A stretch of DNA of 64,000 bases from CAVYEM01 sp963767635 (GCA_963767635.1 CAVYEM010000001.1:2402985-2466984); one strand, 5' to 3'; counted from the stretch's first letter, positions 7,561 through 17,154 are shown. Program-made: numbers and translations. The notes: generated from the sequence alone by a model not told the origin.

Positions 7561-8961
7561 ATGCATTCGCTGCGGTGGCGCATCGGGAGTGGGTATGCGA
7601 TACTGCTGCTCGTCGTAATCGTGGCGCTCGGCACGGCAATCACGCTGCGGTTCGAGTACATCCTGCGCGCGCAAGCGCAGGAGCACCTGGTTGCGACGCT
7701 GCAGGACATCGCGCGCGCAACGGGGGCGGATCAGAATGCGTTCGGCTTTGCCGAAGGCGATGCGCTGCTGGCGCTGGAGAATCCCGATAATTTGGAGCGG
7801 TGGGCGTCAACCACGACGTTCATCGAAGTCGACGATCCGCACGGCTACACGCTCTCGAAAAGTTTCAACCTGGGAGCCGTTTCGACGTTCGGCCCGTCCG
7901 GCGTGATGCCGAACCGGCCTTTTACGGTGCGTGAAGTGCAGATCGATCGCCGTCCCTTCCTGGTTGCGAGCGCGCTGCTGAGCACGGGCAGCACCACGCT
8001 CGTCGTGCAGGTCGGCGAACCGCTGGATCAACTCTACCGCGCGTTTCATCAGACCGAACTTTCGATTACGGTTGTACTCGTTGCTGCGGTGCTTGCCGTC
8101 GTCATGCTCTCGTTTGCGCTCGCCTCACAAATCACGACGCCGATCAACAGGCTCGCGCAAGCCATGCGTGAAATCGGATCCGAAGGTCTGAGCCGGCGCC
8201 TGCGCTGGAACGGTCCCGCCGATGAAGTAGGCGCGCTCGCGCGCGCGTTCGACGACCTGCTCGCGCGTTTGGAAGAAGCCTTTGCGCGCGAGCGGCAGTT
8301 CATCTCCGACGCCTCGCACGAACTGAAGACCCCGCTCACGTCGATCAACGCGAACGCGCAGATGCTGGTGCGGTGGGGGGATCGCGACGAAATGATCCGC
8401 AAGGAAAGCCTGGCGACGATCGTCGCCGAGAGCGCCTCGCTGGCCGGCATGGTCAACGGGATGCTCACGCTGGCCAAAGCCGATTCGGGCGACGCCATCC
8501 CGAAAGAGCCGGTGTCGCTGGCCGCGGCTGCGGGGGAAGCGGTACACGCGACCACGGCGCGCGCTCGCGAAAAAGGCTTAACGCTTGCATTCGAATCGCC
8601 GCCGGAGTCGCCGATCGTCGAAGGCGATCCGGCCCTGATCCGCCAGATGATAACCAATCTCATCGACAACGCGATCAAGTTCACACCCATCGGCGGCGTA
8701 ACGGTTCGCGTGTTTGCATCGAGTGAGGATGCCGTCGCAGAAGTGCAGGACACCGGTCCCGGCATCGAGCCCGAGCAGGTGCCGCTGATCTTTGAACGTT
8801 TTTATCGAACCGACAAATCGCGCAGCCGCGAAGTGCCCGGCACGGGACTGGGCCTGGCGATCGTCCGTTCCATCGCGCGCGTTCACGGCGGCCGCGTGGA
8901 AGCGGAACGTCCTGCGGCGGGCGGCACGCTTTTTCGCGTGCTGCTGCCTCGTATTCATTGA
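7561..8961 (+). CDS. Sensor histidine kinase
   Basis: 466 residues. Two membrane spans (near residues 10-30 and 160-185) frame a periplasmic sensor domain of about 130 residues. A HAMP linker follows, then the HisKA box with the phosphoacceptor His (FISDASHELKTPLTSI) and an ATPase domain with N box NLIDNAIKF, G1 DTGPGIEPEQ and G2 GTGLGLAIV. It pairs with the response regulator just upstream. The signal is unknown. Confidence 0.93.
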   Translation: MHSLRWRIGSGYAILLLVVIVALGTAITLRFEYILRAQAQEHLVATLQDIARATGADQNAFGFAEGDALLALENPDNLERWASTTTFIEVDDPHGYTLSKSFNLGAVSTFGPSGVMPNRPFTVREVQIDRRPFLVASALLSTGSTTLVVQVGEPLDQLYRAFHQTELSITVVLVAAVLAVVMLSFALASQITTPINRLAQAMREIGSEGLSRRLRWNGPADEVGALARAFDDLLARLEEAFARERQFISDASHELKTPLTSINANAQMLVRWGDRDEMIRKESLATIVAESASLAGMVNGMLTLAKADSGDAIPKEPVSLAAAAGEAVHATTARAREKGLTLAFESPPESPIVEGDPALIRQMITNLIDNAIKFTPIGGVTVRVFASSEDAVAEVQDTGPGIEPEQVPLIFERFYRTDKSRSREVPGTGLGLAIVRSIARVHGGRVEAERPAAGGTLFRVLLPRIH

Positions 8962-9002
8962 ATTCTCATGGTTGCGCGCAGGGCCCACCCTACAATGGAA
9001 AC

Positions 9003-10043
9003 GTGAACGGGAATCGCGCGAGCCGGCTTGCCGCGAGCGCCGCGCTGTGCGCGGCGCTTTTTGCCGCTCTTCCCGCTCGCGCCGAGATCGGGAACGACGT
9101 CACCATCGCGGTCCAGAATGCGCCGGTAGTTCGCGTGCAAATGCGCTCGGGCAACCTGACCATCCGCACGTGGAATCGTCCGCTCGTACATATAACCTCG
9201 AGCGATCCGGTGCGCGCACGGCGCGTCGGTCCCGACATGGTGGATCGGGCGTTGCGGGGCGGCGTCATTCCGATCTTTGCCGCATCCGTGCAGGCGGCCG
9301 GCGATCGCATCGTTCTGCCGCCGGAGGAGTTCGCAGTCACGTCGCTCAGCAACGGCGCGCACGACGGCATCATCGTTTTTGGCGGCGATAGCGGCGCGAC
9401 AATCGCGCTTACCGTACCGATCTCCACGGCGTTCGTGTGGGCAGCCGTTGGTCGAGGCAGTCTGCATCTGCAGAATTATCGCAGCGGCGCATTCGTTGCG
9501 CTCGTCCATACGGGGATGCTGATGCTCAGCGACGTGAGCGGCGATGCCTACGCGCAAGTCGCCCGCGGCCCCATTGCGATCCGGAATTCCGCGTTCAACC
9601 GGGTACGCGCGCGCACTGCTCTCGGGAACATCCTGTTTGAAAACTGCAACGCTCGCCAGATCGAGGTGAGCAGCGTCAACGGCAGCATCGCGTACGATAA
9701 CGGCACGTTCGTGCCGGGCCTCGCCCGCTTCGAAAGCCGCAACGGCAACATCGCCTTAGGCATTGCGGGCGGTGACGTGCAGATCGGCGCGCATAGTTCG
9801 AGCGGTCAGATCTATTCGGATTTTCTGCACGGAGCCAACGTGCGCGGAAGCGCTACCGATGCGCAGGCGACCTTGGGAAGCGGTGGCCCGATCGTGACGG
9901 CCAGTTCCGAGCGCGGCAGCGTCTATCTCTACGACGGCGCTTTTCGATCCCGCCCGAAACTGCAGCGCCGCTGGCGCCCGGTGGGCGACGTCATGCGCCG
10001 GCTCAGAGCAAAAACTTGCGCAAAACGGCCATGTCGAGCTTGA
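9003..10043 (+). CDS. Exported DUF4097-type beta-helix protein
   Basis: About 346 residues from the GTG at 9003, which opens a clear signal peptide (LAASAALCAALFAALPARA). The mature part is repetitive beta-structure with turns such as SVNGSIAYDNG and RNGNIALGIAGG, like the DUF4097 protein at 4727-5593. It follows the histidine kinase by about 40 bp and may be in its operon. The last dozen codons read through a duplicated GNAT tail on the other strand (10003-10047), so the original end may have been altered. Confidence 0.7.
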   Translation: MNGNRASRLAASAALCAALFAALPARAEIGNDVTIAVQNAPVVRVQMRSGNLTIRTWNRPLVHITSSDPVRARRVGPDMVDRALRGGVIPIFAASVQAAGDRIVLPPEEFAVTSLSNGAHDGIIVFGGDSGATIALTVPISTAFVWAAVGRGSLHLQNYRSGAFVALVHTGMLMLSDVSGDAYAQVARGPIAIRNSAFNRVRARTALGNILFENCNARQIEVSSVNGSIAYDNGTFVPGLARFESRNGNIALGIAGGDVQIGAHSSSGQIYSDFLHGANVRGSATDAQATLGSGGPIVTASSERGSVYLYDGAFRSRPKLQRRWRPVGDVMRRLRAKTCAKRPCRA

Positions 10044-10047
10044 ATGT
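10003..10047 (-). repeat. Left copy of a duplicated GNAT gene tail
   Basis: Read on the minus strand, these 45 bp encode TFKLDMAVLRKFLL plus stop, identical in protein to the end of the GNAT gene at 11185-11229. The two DNA copies differ at 6 of 45 positions, all silent (including TGA against TAG). The direct repeats bracket a segment of about 1.14 kb carrying the DUF4160-DUF2442 pair. Confidence 0.85.
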
Positions 10048-10398
10048 TCGAAAACTTTCGGTGCCAGGAATCTGGTCGGCAGTCTTGATGCAACGATTAG
10101 CTTACCTCCAGAATCTCGACTCGCGTCGTCGGCGAGGGAGGGTACCGCCTTGGGAGCGGCGACCCTCAATGGCTAGGTTCCTGACTGCCCTTGCCATAGA
10201 GCGTCATGAGCAGATCGAGTTTGGATCTTTCCACTGCTACCGTGGTGGAATGCTGACTCGCGGAGTCCACTTCTCACGCACTCCTTCTGTAAGTTAAACC
10301 CGCCTGTTTCGCGTCAGTCATCTTTGCGATTGGACACCCCCAAGGGCATATCTACAAAGCGGAACTTCTGAGCTGGAACGTCGATTTGACGCGGCCCA
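10048..10398. other. Gene-poor spacer inside the DUF2442/DUF4160 cassette
   Basis: About 350 bp without a convincing gene. On the minus strand a 34-codon frame (GTG at 10270, stop at 10166) follows an AAGGAG at a workable spacing, but nothing else supports it. No terminal inverted repeats or transposase fragment are seen. Confidence 0.5.
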
Positions 10399-10836
10399 TC
10401 AGGTGACTGCTGCCCCCTTGCGTGGCCGGCCGCCCTTGCGTCCGTTTTTACGCGAGGCGGCTCGCTTGGCATCAGTACGAGCACGTCCACCGACCTTCCC
10501 GATTTCGCTCATCCACCGCCGGTTTCCAAATACGCCTTCGATCAGGCTTGGAAGGTAGTGGTCGACGTCGAGCGACGCCCAATGTAAGCTATCACCCGGC
10601 CCCCAAATCTCAACCTCGGCGGCTTGCGCCGGTGTTGCCCTTTCAAGTCCCTGTAAGAGCTTGCGCGGGATCGCAAGTTCGACGCCTGTCGCCAGTTTGA
10701 TCGCGATCATGTCGTCTTTTGCGCGGTACGTTGCGGCCACCGCTTTCGGTCGATGCGGCTCGCGCAGCGTCGCCAGCGCTATAGCGGCGTCGATCTCCGC
10801 ATCGCTTGTAACGATGCGAGGTTTCGTTTTGTTCAT
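10399..10836 (-). CDS. DUF2442-family protein
   Basis: 145 residues from the ATG at 10836, which overlaps the DUF4160 stop (ATGA). The centre matches the DUF2442 pattern: AIKLATGVELAIPRKLLQGL, then a SLHWASLDVDHYLPSLIEGVFG segment. The tail is very basic (SRKNGRKGGRPRK), unusual for the family and suggestive of DNA binding. DUF2442 and DUF4160 genes commonly travel as pairs that look like toxin-antitoxin modules; no activity is established by the sequence. Confidence 0.8.
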   Translation of the reverse strand: MNKTKPRIVTSDAEIDAAIALATLREPHRPKAVAATYRAKDDMIAIKLATGVELAIPRKLLQGLERATPAQAAEVEIWGPGDSLHWASLDVDHYLPSLIEGVFGNRRWMSEIGKVGGRARTDAKRAASRKNGRKGGRPRKGAAVT

Positions 10837-11087
10837 GGGTGCATCTTCTCCCAAGCCGCAACGAGCGCATCGAAGTGCTCTTCTGCGGCGGTTAGAATCC
10901 TTTTCACGTCATTTCGCTTAGCGTTCGCCGGTTTAATTCGGTCCTCGCGATCCGCGAGCGCTACGGTGCGATCATCGAGCAACTCCACGATAACCCTAAC
11001 ACCGGCGAAGAGTGCATGGACGTGTCGCGGCTCGTGGTCGACGGGAAAGAGCTGAAAGATGATCCCGCCGATCCGAACCGTGCTCAC
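10833..11087 (-). CDS. DUF4160-family protein
   Basis: 84 residues, full length for the family. The signature FQLFPVDHEPRHVHALFAG, with its H-E-P-x-H-x-H core, is plain. The start is a GTG at 11087. It is the first gene of a two-gene unit with DUF2442, overlapping it by 4 bp. The pair resembles a small toxin-antitoxin-like cassette; that function is an inference from the usual pairing. Confidence 0.85.
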   Translation of the reverse strand: MSTVRIGGIIFQLFPVDHEPRHVHALFAGVRVIVELLDDRTVALADREDRIKPANAKRNDVKRILTAAEEHFDALVAAWEKMHP

Positions 11088-11184
11088 GGTTCAACTATAA
11101 CCTAACCGCGTTTAGCTTTCAAGTGATCCGGCCGAGCGGTCCATCGCCACGGCGCTGAACCACTGAGACTTCTTCAGAGATTCC

Positions 11185-11598
11185 CTAAAGCAAAAACTTG
11201 CGCAAAACGGCCATGTCCAACTTGAACGTGTGCTGCGGCAGCACCGCCTCTTGCCGATAGCCACAGCGTTCCAAAAATTTTTGCGCGCCGCTCTCGTGGG
11301 GAACCATCGCGCTGAGTTTGTGACAGTTGTAGTAGTTCGCCGTGTCGGAAGCGGCCGCCAGCAACGCGCGGCCGATTCCCTGGCGGCGCCTATCCGCAGA
11401 AACGACGATCCGCTCGACGTGCGCCAGGGAGGCGGCGATCCGTAGTTCCACCGCTCCGACGATCTCCTCCGCTTCCACCGCGGCAAGATCGTGGCGTTCT
11501 TCGTGCCAAATCACGCTGAATTCATAGAGCGCTTTCAACGCCTCGCGCTCGGTACGCCGCACGAAATCGGCGACGGCCGCCGGCTGCACGTGAACCAC
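11185..11598 (-). CDS. GNAT-family N-acetyltransferase
   Basis: About 137 residues from the GTG at 11598, one base after the stop of the metallo-hydrolase gene. The acetyl-CoA loop reads VVSADRRRQGIGRALL (R-x-x-G-I-G) and the C-terminal motif SGAQKFLERCGYRQE. Substrate unknown. Its last 45 bp (11185-11229) are repeated at 10003-10047. Confidence 0.82.
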   Translation of the reverse strand: MVHVQPAAVADFVRRTEREALKALYEFSVIWHEERHDLAAVEAEEIVGAVELRIAASLAHVERIVVSADRRRQGIGRALLAAASDTANYYNCHKLSAMVPHESGAQKFLERCGYRQEAVLPQHTFKLDMAVLRKFLL

Positions 11599-11599
11599 G

Positions 11600-12394
11600 T
11601 CAACCGGCAAGCGCGGCGACCTCGGTTTCCACGTCGAGCAGCATGTTGTCGTACGCTGCGATGATACGCATGCCCAGCGCGTCTTCCAGTTCGCGAGCCA
11701 GCCGCGCCGGATCTTGTTCGAGCATTTTCGTGCCGAAATGCTGCATGACCGCAACGCGCGGCCGCACGATCTCCAGCACGCTGCGGGCGTGATCGAACGT
11801 GAGATGATCGACGTCCATCCCATCCCGATAGCGCAGCACGTTGATGACCAGGACGTCCGGCGCGTGCGAGGCATAGTCCTCGGCCAGGCCTTGAAAATGC
11901 CGCCCGCAAGGCAGATACGAGACCGTGTATCCACCGTACGAAAAATGCATGCCGTACGTTTCTACAGCGTGAACGTGCTGCACCGAGGTGCGGACGTCGA
12001 CCTCGCCGATGCGGTACGGTCCACTGCGCTCTTTGGCGATTTCCAGGCGCTCCACGAACCGCTGCGCATAGGGAAACACGACCGGTTCTCCCACGAGCGC
12101 GTCCTGCGGCGCGAGCAGAACGCCGTGCCTTCGAAATCCGCCGGAGGTCATCGCTTCGATCATGACGTTCACGTCGTTGGCGTGGTCGAGATGCTTGTGC
12201 GAGAGCGCGATGCCGCTCAGTTCGCGCGGATTACACGGCGGCACGTGCGAGAGCGCGCGCACTAGCGCGCCCGGCCCCGGATCGACGTGGATTTGCGTAC
12301 TGCCCATGCGCATCCACATGCCGCCCGACGCCCGGAACTGGCGCGCGACGACGAATCGCGCGCCGCCCGTTCCTAGAAAAAGCACTTCGAACAC
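11600..12394 (-). CDS. Metallo-beta-lactamase-fold hydrolase
   Basis: 264 residues. The metal motif is present as SHKHLDHAND (H-x-H-x-D-H), with a leading LFLGTGGARF typical of RNase Z or phosphodiesterase-like members and later histidines (YLPCGRH, MQHFGTK). It probably cleaves a phosphodiester or ester bond, but the substrate cannot be told. The start is a GTG at 12394, which abuts a perfect 28-bp palindrome. The downstream GNAT gene is coupled. Confidence 0.82.
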   Translation of the reverse strand: MFEVLFLGTGGARFVVARQFRASGGMWMRMGSTQIHVDPGPGALVRALSHVPPCNPRELSGIALSHKHLDHANDVNVMIEAMTSGGFRRHGVLLAPQDALVGEPVVFPYAQRFVERLEIAKERSGPYRIGEVDVRTSVQHVHAVETYGMHFSYGGYTVSYLPCGRHFQGLAEDYASHAPDVLVINVLRYRDGMDVDHLTFDHARSVLEIVRPRVAVMQHFGTKMLEQDPARLARELEDALGMRIIAAYDNMLLDVETEVAALAG

Positions 12395-12421
12395 GACACG
12401 CGAGTTCGAACTCGCGTGTCG
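12394..12421. promoter_or_regulatory. Perfect 28-bp palindrome at the metallo-hydrolase start
   Basis: CGACACGCGAGTTC (12394-12407) is followed at once by its exact reverse complement (12408-12421). It touches the GTG start of the metallo-hydrolase gene and lies 30 bp after the sedolisin stop. There is no T run, so a terminator is unlikely; an operator or a structured element that hides the start are the options. Confidence 0.6.
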
Positions 12422-12451
12422 CCGTTACTGCCGCAGCGCGAATGGGCTCGC

Positions 12452-13654
12452 TTAGAAGCCGTTCGTGTTGTTCGGCGACCCAAGGCCCGTTTGCGGATTA
12501 TACGCCGGGCCGAGGTTGTTGAGCGCCGCAGCGTGCTGATAGAGCAGCGCCGGCGTGATTTTGGAGGGATCGTTCGCAAGCGCGATGCCGCCCGCGACGA
12601 TTGGAGCTGCCACGCTCGTGCCGCCGTACACCGCCCAACCGCCTGCACCGGAGTACGTGTCGTACACCGATACACCGGTGGAAGGATCGGCAACCGCAGA
12701 GATGTCGGCTGTCCCACGCGTGCTGCACGGCGAAAGCGCCTGCCACGACGGCTTGGCGACGTACGCGCTGCAGCCGAAACCTGCCGAACTCCATGCTTTT
12801 TCGATCCACGCTCGGCCGTTAGCGCTCGTTCCGCGCATCAGCGACGTGCCGCCCACCGCGATGACTGACGCATCGGCCGCCGGCCATGAAACGCTTTGAC
12901 CGGCATCGCCGGAACCGGCGACGACTGGAATGCCCGGATGCTGGAAGACCGAATCGTACGCCTGATACAACGACATCAGCTGGCTCTCCGTCAGAGACCA
13001 GCTGTTGCTCACGACGGTGGGCTTGAGCGCAACGGCGTGCAAAAGCGCAGTTGCGAGATCGCTGGGTTGATCGGAATTCGCTTCGACGACCACGATCGAG
13101 CAGTTCGGGCAGGCCGCCGAAACCATGTCGACGTCGATCGAAGACTCCGGCGCCCAGTTCACATTCGCCGCAGGCAGTTTGCTGGTGCCGTTAGGTCCAA
13201 TTTTTTGGAAACAGCCTGTAGCTTTCGAGCAGGCCGGTAAACCGAATTTGGAGCGATAGACGGCTAAATCGCTCTCCGCGTTGGGATCGTCGTAAGGAAT
13301 CACGATCGCGACCGAACGGTGTGCTCCCGCCGACGCCGACGGCAGGTTGTACGCACTCTGCAAGTCCGCCGGGTGGTAGCCGGGAATCTGCGCAGGCAGC
13401 AGCGACGCAGAGTTGGCAACAGGAGGGATCGCCTTATCCTGTTTCCCGTGGCACTTTGCGCCGGCTCCGGACGCGCAGCCGGGTAGTTGCGAGGAGGCCG
13501 ACGGCGTCGGCGTCGGCGAGCTGGTTCCAATCGGAATGGCGTGCATGGCGGACAAGGTCCCGTCCTGCGGATCACCGGACGAGAGCGTGCCGTTGCTGCA
13601 TCCGGCGCAGAGCGCGCAGAGCGCGGCTAAAATAAGTACTAAACTCCTCGGCAT
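12452..13654 (-). CDS. Secreted sedolisin-type (S53) serine-carboxyl peptidase, lipoprotein
   Basis: About 400 residues from the ATG at 13654, preceded by GGGAGGGGA. The signal ends in a lipobox (ALCALCAGC), so the protein should be lipid-anchored. Catalytic parts: ESSIDVDM (the Glu and Asp, E-x3-D), the oxyanion Asp in VAGSGDAGQ, and the Ser in YGGTSVAAPIVAGG. A short Ser/Thr/Pro linker follows the anchor. Members digest proteins at acid pH. No long prodomain is present, which is unusual for classic sedolisins. Confidence 0.88.
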   Translation of the reverse strand: MPRSLVLILAALCALCAGCSNGTLSSGDPQDGTLSAMHAIPIGTSSPTPTPSASSQLPGCASGAGAKCHGKQDKAIPPVANSASLLPAQIPGYHPADLQSAYNLPSASAGAHRSVAIVIPYDDPNAESDLAVYRSKFGLPACSKATGCFQKIGPNGTSKLPAANVNWAPESSIDVDMVSAACPNCSIVVVEANSDQPSDLATALLHAVALKPTVVSNSWSLTESQLMSLYQAYDSVFQHPGIPVVAGSGDAGQSVSWPAADASVIAVGGTSLMRGTSANGRAWIEKAWSSAGFGCSAYVAKPSWQALSPCSTRGTADISAVADPSTGVSVYDTYSGAGGWAVYGGTSVAAPIVAGGIALANDPSKITPALLYQHAAALNNLGPAYNPQTGLGSPNNTNGF

Positions 13655-13812
13655 CTGATGGTCCCCTCCCATTGGCTGCTGAGTCAGGGAAGCGGCCGCC
13701 CTATCGCGGCGGAGACTCCCTAGCACGCTCAATTTACAGCCGAGCGAGGGTTCGTTCACCTGCCGAATGGCCTAGTTTACACAAAAAATACCGGAATGTT
13801 CGCCATACGCAA

Positions 13813-14781
13813 TCAGTGCATGATTGCGATCAGCGCGCGCACGATTTCAGGATCGAACTGCGATTCTTGACTGTTAATCAGTTCTTCAATGGCGACCGAA
13901 GGCAGAATGGGCGGCCGGTACGGCCGACGGCCGATCATGGCGTTGAACGCATCCGCGACTGCAACAACCCTTGCGATCAGCGGAATGCTGCTGCCCGACA
14001 AACCGTCGGGATAACCCGACCCATTGAGCCGCTCGTGATGATGGCGGATAGCCGGAATCAGATCTGCCAAGAACGGCTTGGTGCGCGCCAACTCATCGCC
14101 TTTGATCGCATGGCTTTTCATGACGATCCATTCGTCGTCGGTCAAACCGCGCGGCGCGTTCAATATCTCCAGCGGAACTTGCAGCTTGCCGATGTCGTGC
14201 ACCAAGCCCGCGCGCGTAAAGAGCGTCGCGGAGGCGGCGTCGAATTTCAGCTGGCGTCCCAAACGCGAGCACCAGCTGGCTACCGCACGAGAATGCTCTG
14301 CGGACAGCGGGTCGTGGCGGTCGAGCGCCGTCATCACCAAATTGATGAAGGCATCGATTTCGTCTAGTTCGTCGGCGCTCTCGGGCGCCGCCGGCAGCCG
14401 CCGGTTGATAGCGGCGCACACGGCGTTCAGGATTTCTTCGACGTGCGCATGCACGATGCGATCGCGGCGCAGGGTGCTGCGCGCTGTCAGTGCGGAGATC
14501 ACCGAGGGGAGCCCGATGAGCACTTCATGCGCAGGGCACACCGGGGATTCATCGATCCGCTCGACCCAGTCGAAGAACGGCGCGAGATCGCCGTCCGCTT
14601 CCGCTCGTATCAGCCGCCCCACGAATTCCTCGACAAACACGTCCGCGGCAACGGTCCATTGCGCCGGAGATTCCAACCGCATGAACATCTCGCTCGCAAT
14701 GCTCCGGCGCTGCGATTCCAAGACTTCGCAAAGCGCCAGCGCGCAACGGGGTTCCAGCACCGGCAACGTCGTCGAGTTCAT
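13813..14781 (-). CDS. HD-GYP domain protein (likely cyclic-di-GMP phosphodiesterase)
   Basis: About 322 residues. The C-terminal half carries the HD pair (RAGLVHDIGKLQVP, about residue 195) and the HHERLNGSGYPDGL motif that defines HD-GYP phosphodiesterases. The N-terminal 150 residues are helical and unrecognised; no receiver domain is seen. The ATG at 14781 overlaps the stop of the upstream ATPase gene (ATGA), so the two are made together. Confidence 0.9.
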   Translation of the reverse strand: MNSTTLPVLEPRCALALCEVLESQRRSIASEMFMRLESPAQWTVAADVFVEEFVGRLIRAEADGDLAPFFDWVERIDESPVCPAHEVLIGLPSVISALTARSTLRRDRIVHAHVEEILNAVCAAINRRLPAAPESADELDEIDAFINLVMTALDRHDPLSAEHSRAVASWCSRLGRQLKFDAASATLFTRAGLVHDIGKLQVPLEILNAPRGLTDDEWIVMKSHAIKGDELARTKPFLADLIPAIRHHHERLNGSGYPDGLSGSSIPLIARVVAVADAFNAMIGRRPYRPPILPSVAIEELINSQESQFDPEIVRALIAIMH

Positions 14782-17154
14782 CGCCGCGCGGCTTCTACTG
14801 GTCGCGCCTGCGCTGCCAGCGGCAGGCGCGAAAAGAGCGCCGCAAATCCGCCTAAATCGGCGCAGCACATTTGCAAGAGCGCATCGGAAACTATTATGGC
14901 GCTCCCGCCGCCGTTCATTCTGTGATGAATCGCCGCGGCTCCGGCGAGCAGCGCCGTTAGACGCGGCGCGCCCGAAATCTGCGCTTGGCCTTGCACCAGA
15001 TGCGAAGCGGCGTCCGAATCTAAGCCCAGTATGTCGCATGCAAGCGCCAAAAACGCATGCGCGCGAGCAGTTTTTTGGTTTGCGCGACTCACCTGTGCGA
15101 GGCGCTCAAGGGCGGCCGTCATTTCCTCGTACGCCGCTGCGGAGCGTCCTGCGGCCGCAGCATAGAGCGCGACCTGCGCGTGGCGGAGCGCGCGAAAGTC
15201 ATCGCCGATCTGCTGAGCGGCACTGGGAGCCAGCAGGCAGAAGGTACGCGCGTTCGAAATCGCCCGACCACGTCAGCTGCAGCGCGCGGCTGGGCAAGAA
15301 GCCGTCGGACGTCAGCAGGCGCTCGTAGTGCAAATCGAAGGCACGCAGCGATCGCATCAGCCGATCGATCCGATCGTCTTTCTTGCGTTCCACTTCTATT
15401 TCGAGCATGGCGAGAAGCGCGTACTGCTGGAATTCCACGTTCCCGCTAAGCACGCTGCAGTTCGCCAGTTGATCGAGATAAAAAAGCGCTCCGCGAACGT
15501 CTTCGCGCTCCTGCGCGATGACGTTGAGTACCGAACAGCAGCCGATGGCCACCACATACTCACGCTCGTGGAGCGCCGTCTCCAGCGCTCGTTCCGCGAA
15601 TTTCGAGGCCGACGCGTGATCTTTGCTCGCGTACAAAGTAACAAATGCCGCCCGGGCATCGATAAGCGCGTGAACCTTGTCGTCGTCGATGCTGCAGCGC
15701 TGTTCCAGCGCAACCTGGATATGCGCGAGCGCGGGATCGTTTTTGCCTTGCATCACGTAGGCTTGCGCCAGCGCTGCGCGAATCGTCGCTTCCCGGGTTG
15801 CCGCTATTCGCCCATCGTTGAGCAATTTCTCGAAGACCGTGCTGCAGTCGAAGCGATTGCGTCGAGAGAGGTCGCAGCCGTACAGGTAGGCGATCTCGGA
15901 TTTGAGCCGCTCGTCGGCGGTCTCTATCGCATGCAGAAACAGCGATTCGGACGTGTCCAGCCGTCCCGCGCGCGATTCCGCCGACGCCTTCAAGGCCAGT
16001 ACCACTGCGCCTTGCGAGAGTGGATGCTCGCCTAGCGATCGAACCGCGCGGTCGATGACATCCCCAGGTTGACCGGAGGCAATGGCCAACCCGTGCCGTT
16101 CGAGCAGCGCGGCCAGGGGATCGGTTTGCTCGGCGCGGACGTACAGCTCCAGCGCCGCGCGAAACGCCCCGGTGCGCTCGAGTGCGGCTCCTATATCCTG
16201 TACGGCGCGTGCGAGGATCAACTCGCCCGATCGCGTGAGGTGCTCGATGGCGAACCGCCGGAAGTCGCGATGATAGCGCAAGCGCTGCGGGTCCGGCTCG
16301 AACAAGAACGGAAAAAGTGCGTACAGTTCATGCAGAACGTGCGCGCCGCTTGGCATGCCGAGTTCCGCGAGAACGGATGAATCAAAATCTTTGAGCAGAA
16401 TCGTCCGCCGAACGAACGCGCGCTGCTCGCAACTCAGGTCGGCGAGAGCGCGCGAGAGCCACTGCTCGTAGGTTCGCCGATCGCGCACTGCTTCGGCGTG
16501 GCAGAGACGACCAGCGGTCAACCACGCAATGCCGAGCGGCCAGCCATCGTATTCTTTGTAGTGCAGCGGTGACTCCGCCGGCAGGGCGCGCAGCCGTTTG
16601 CTCTCGATCGGCACGCTCATCAAACCCTGCGCCATCCACGACGCCACCGGAAGCGACCCTACGGCACGGGAGGTCAATAGCCACCGCACGTGGGCTTGGG
16701 CGCGAATCAATTCGTCGATCAAGCGCACGATTTCCGCATAGTCCACGATCGATTCCAAGCCGTCCAGCACGATCGTCGCTTCCAAACTGCGCAAGTGCGA
16801 AGACATCCATGCCGTAAGCGAAGAAACGCGATCGGATTGCAAAGGCAGGCGCTCGAGCAGCGCAGTGTACGAGAGGCGAGGGCCGTCAGTGATGTGCCCG
16901 AGCGCATCGGTCAGGCCGCGCACGAACCCCAGAAGATCCCCGTGCTCTTCGTCTATTGAAAGCAGCGCGCCGCGGTCGGGATTCTGCCTGCAAAGCGCAC
17001 CGGCGATCTCCGACTTGCCCCAGCACGCAGGCGCGATCACCAGCGCCACGCGGCTTTGCGAATGGGCAATGTCGTCCGTGAGCCGCTCCACCCAGCCCGG
17101 GAGAAGCGCCCATTGCGTCTGCGGCGCTATTGCGCTGTCGGCTGCCACGGTCAC
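14778..17154 (-). CDS. Large STAND-type ATPase (MalT/LuxR-like) without a recognisable output domain; frame broken near 15210
   Basis: About 790 residues over two frames, from the GTG at 17154. The N-terminal NTPase shows a P-loop-like VALVIAPACWGKSEIAGAL (first Gly replaced by Ala) and a Walker B TIVLDGLESI, as in MalT-type LuxR regulators. A helical-repeat middle of TPR character follows. The usual C-terminal LuxR HTH is missing; the protein ends soon after LLQMCCADLGGFAALF. The first frame stops near 15199 and homology-like helical sequence resumes in the next, so a single indel is likely. It is coupled to the HD-GYP gene. Confidence 0.72.

Noticed and set aside
10048..11184. Insertion sequence between the GNAT tail copies
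   Set aside because: No transposase fragment and no terminal inverted repeats; only DUF4160 and DUF2442 genes are present.
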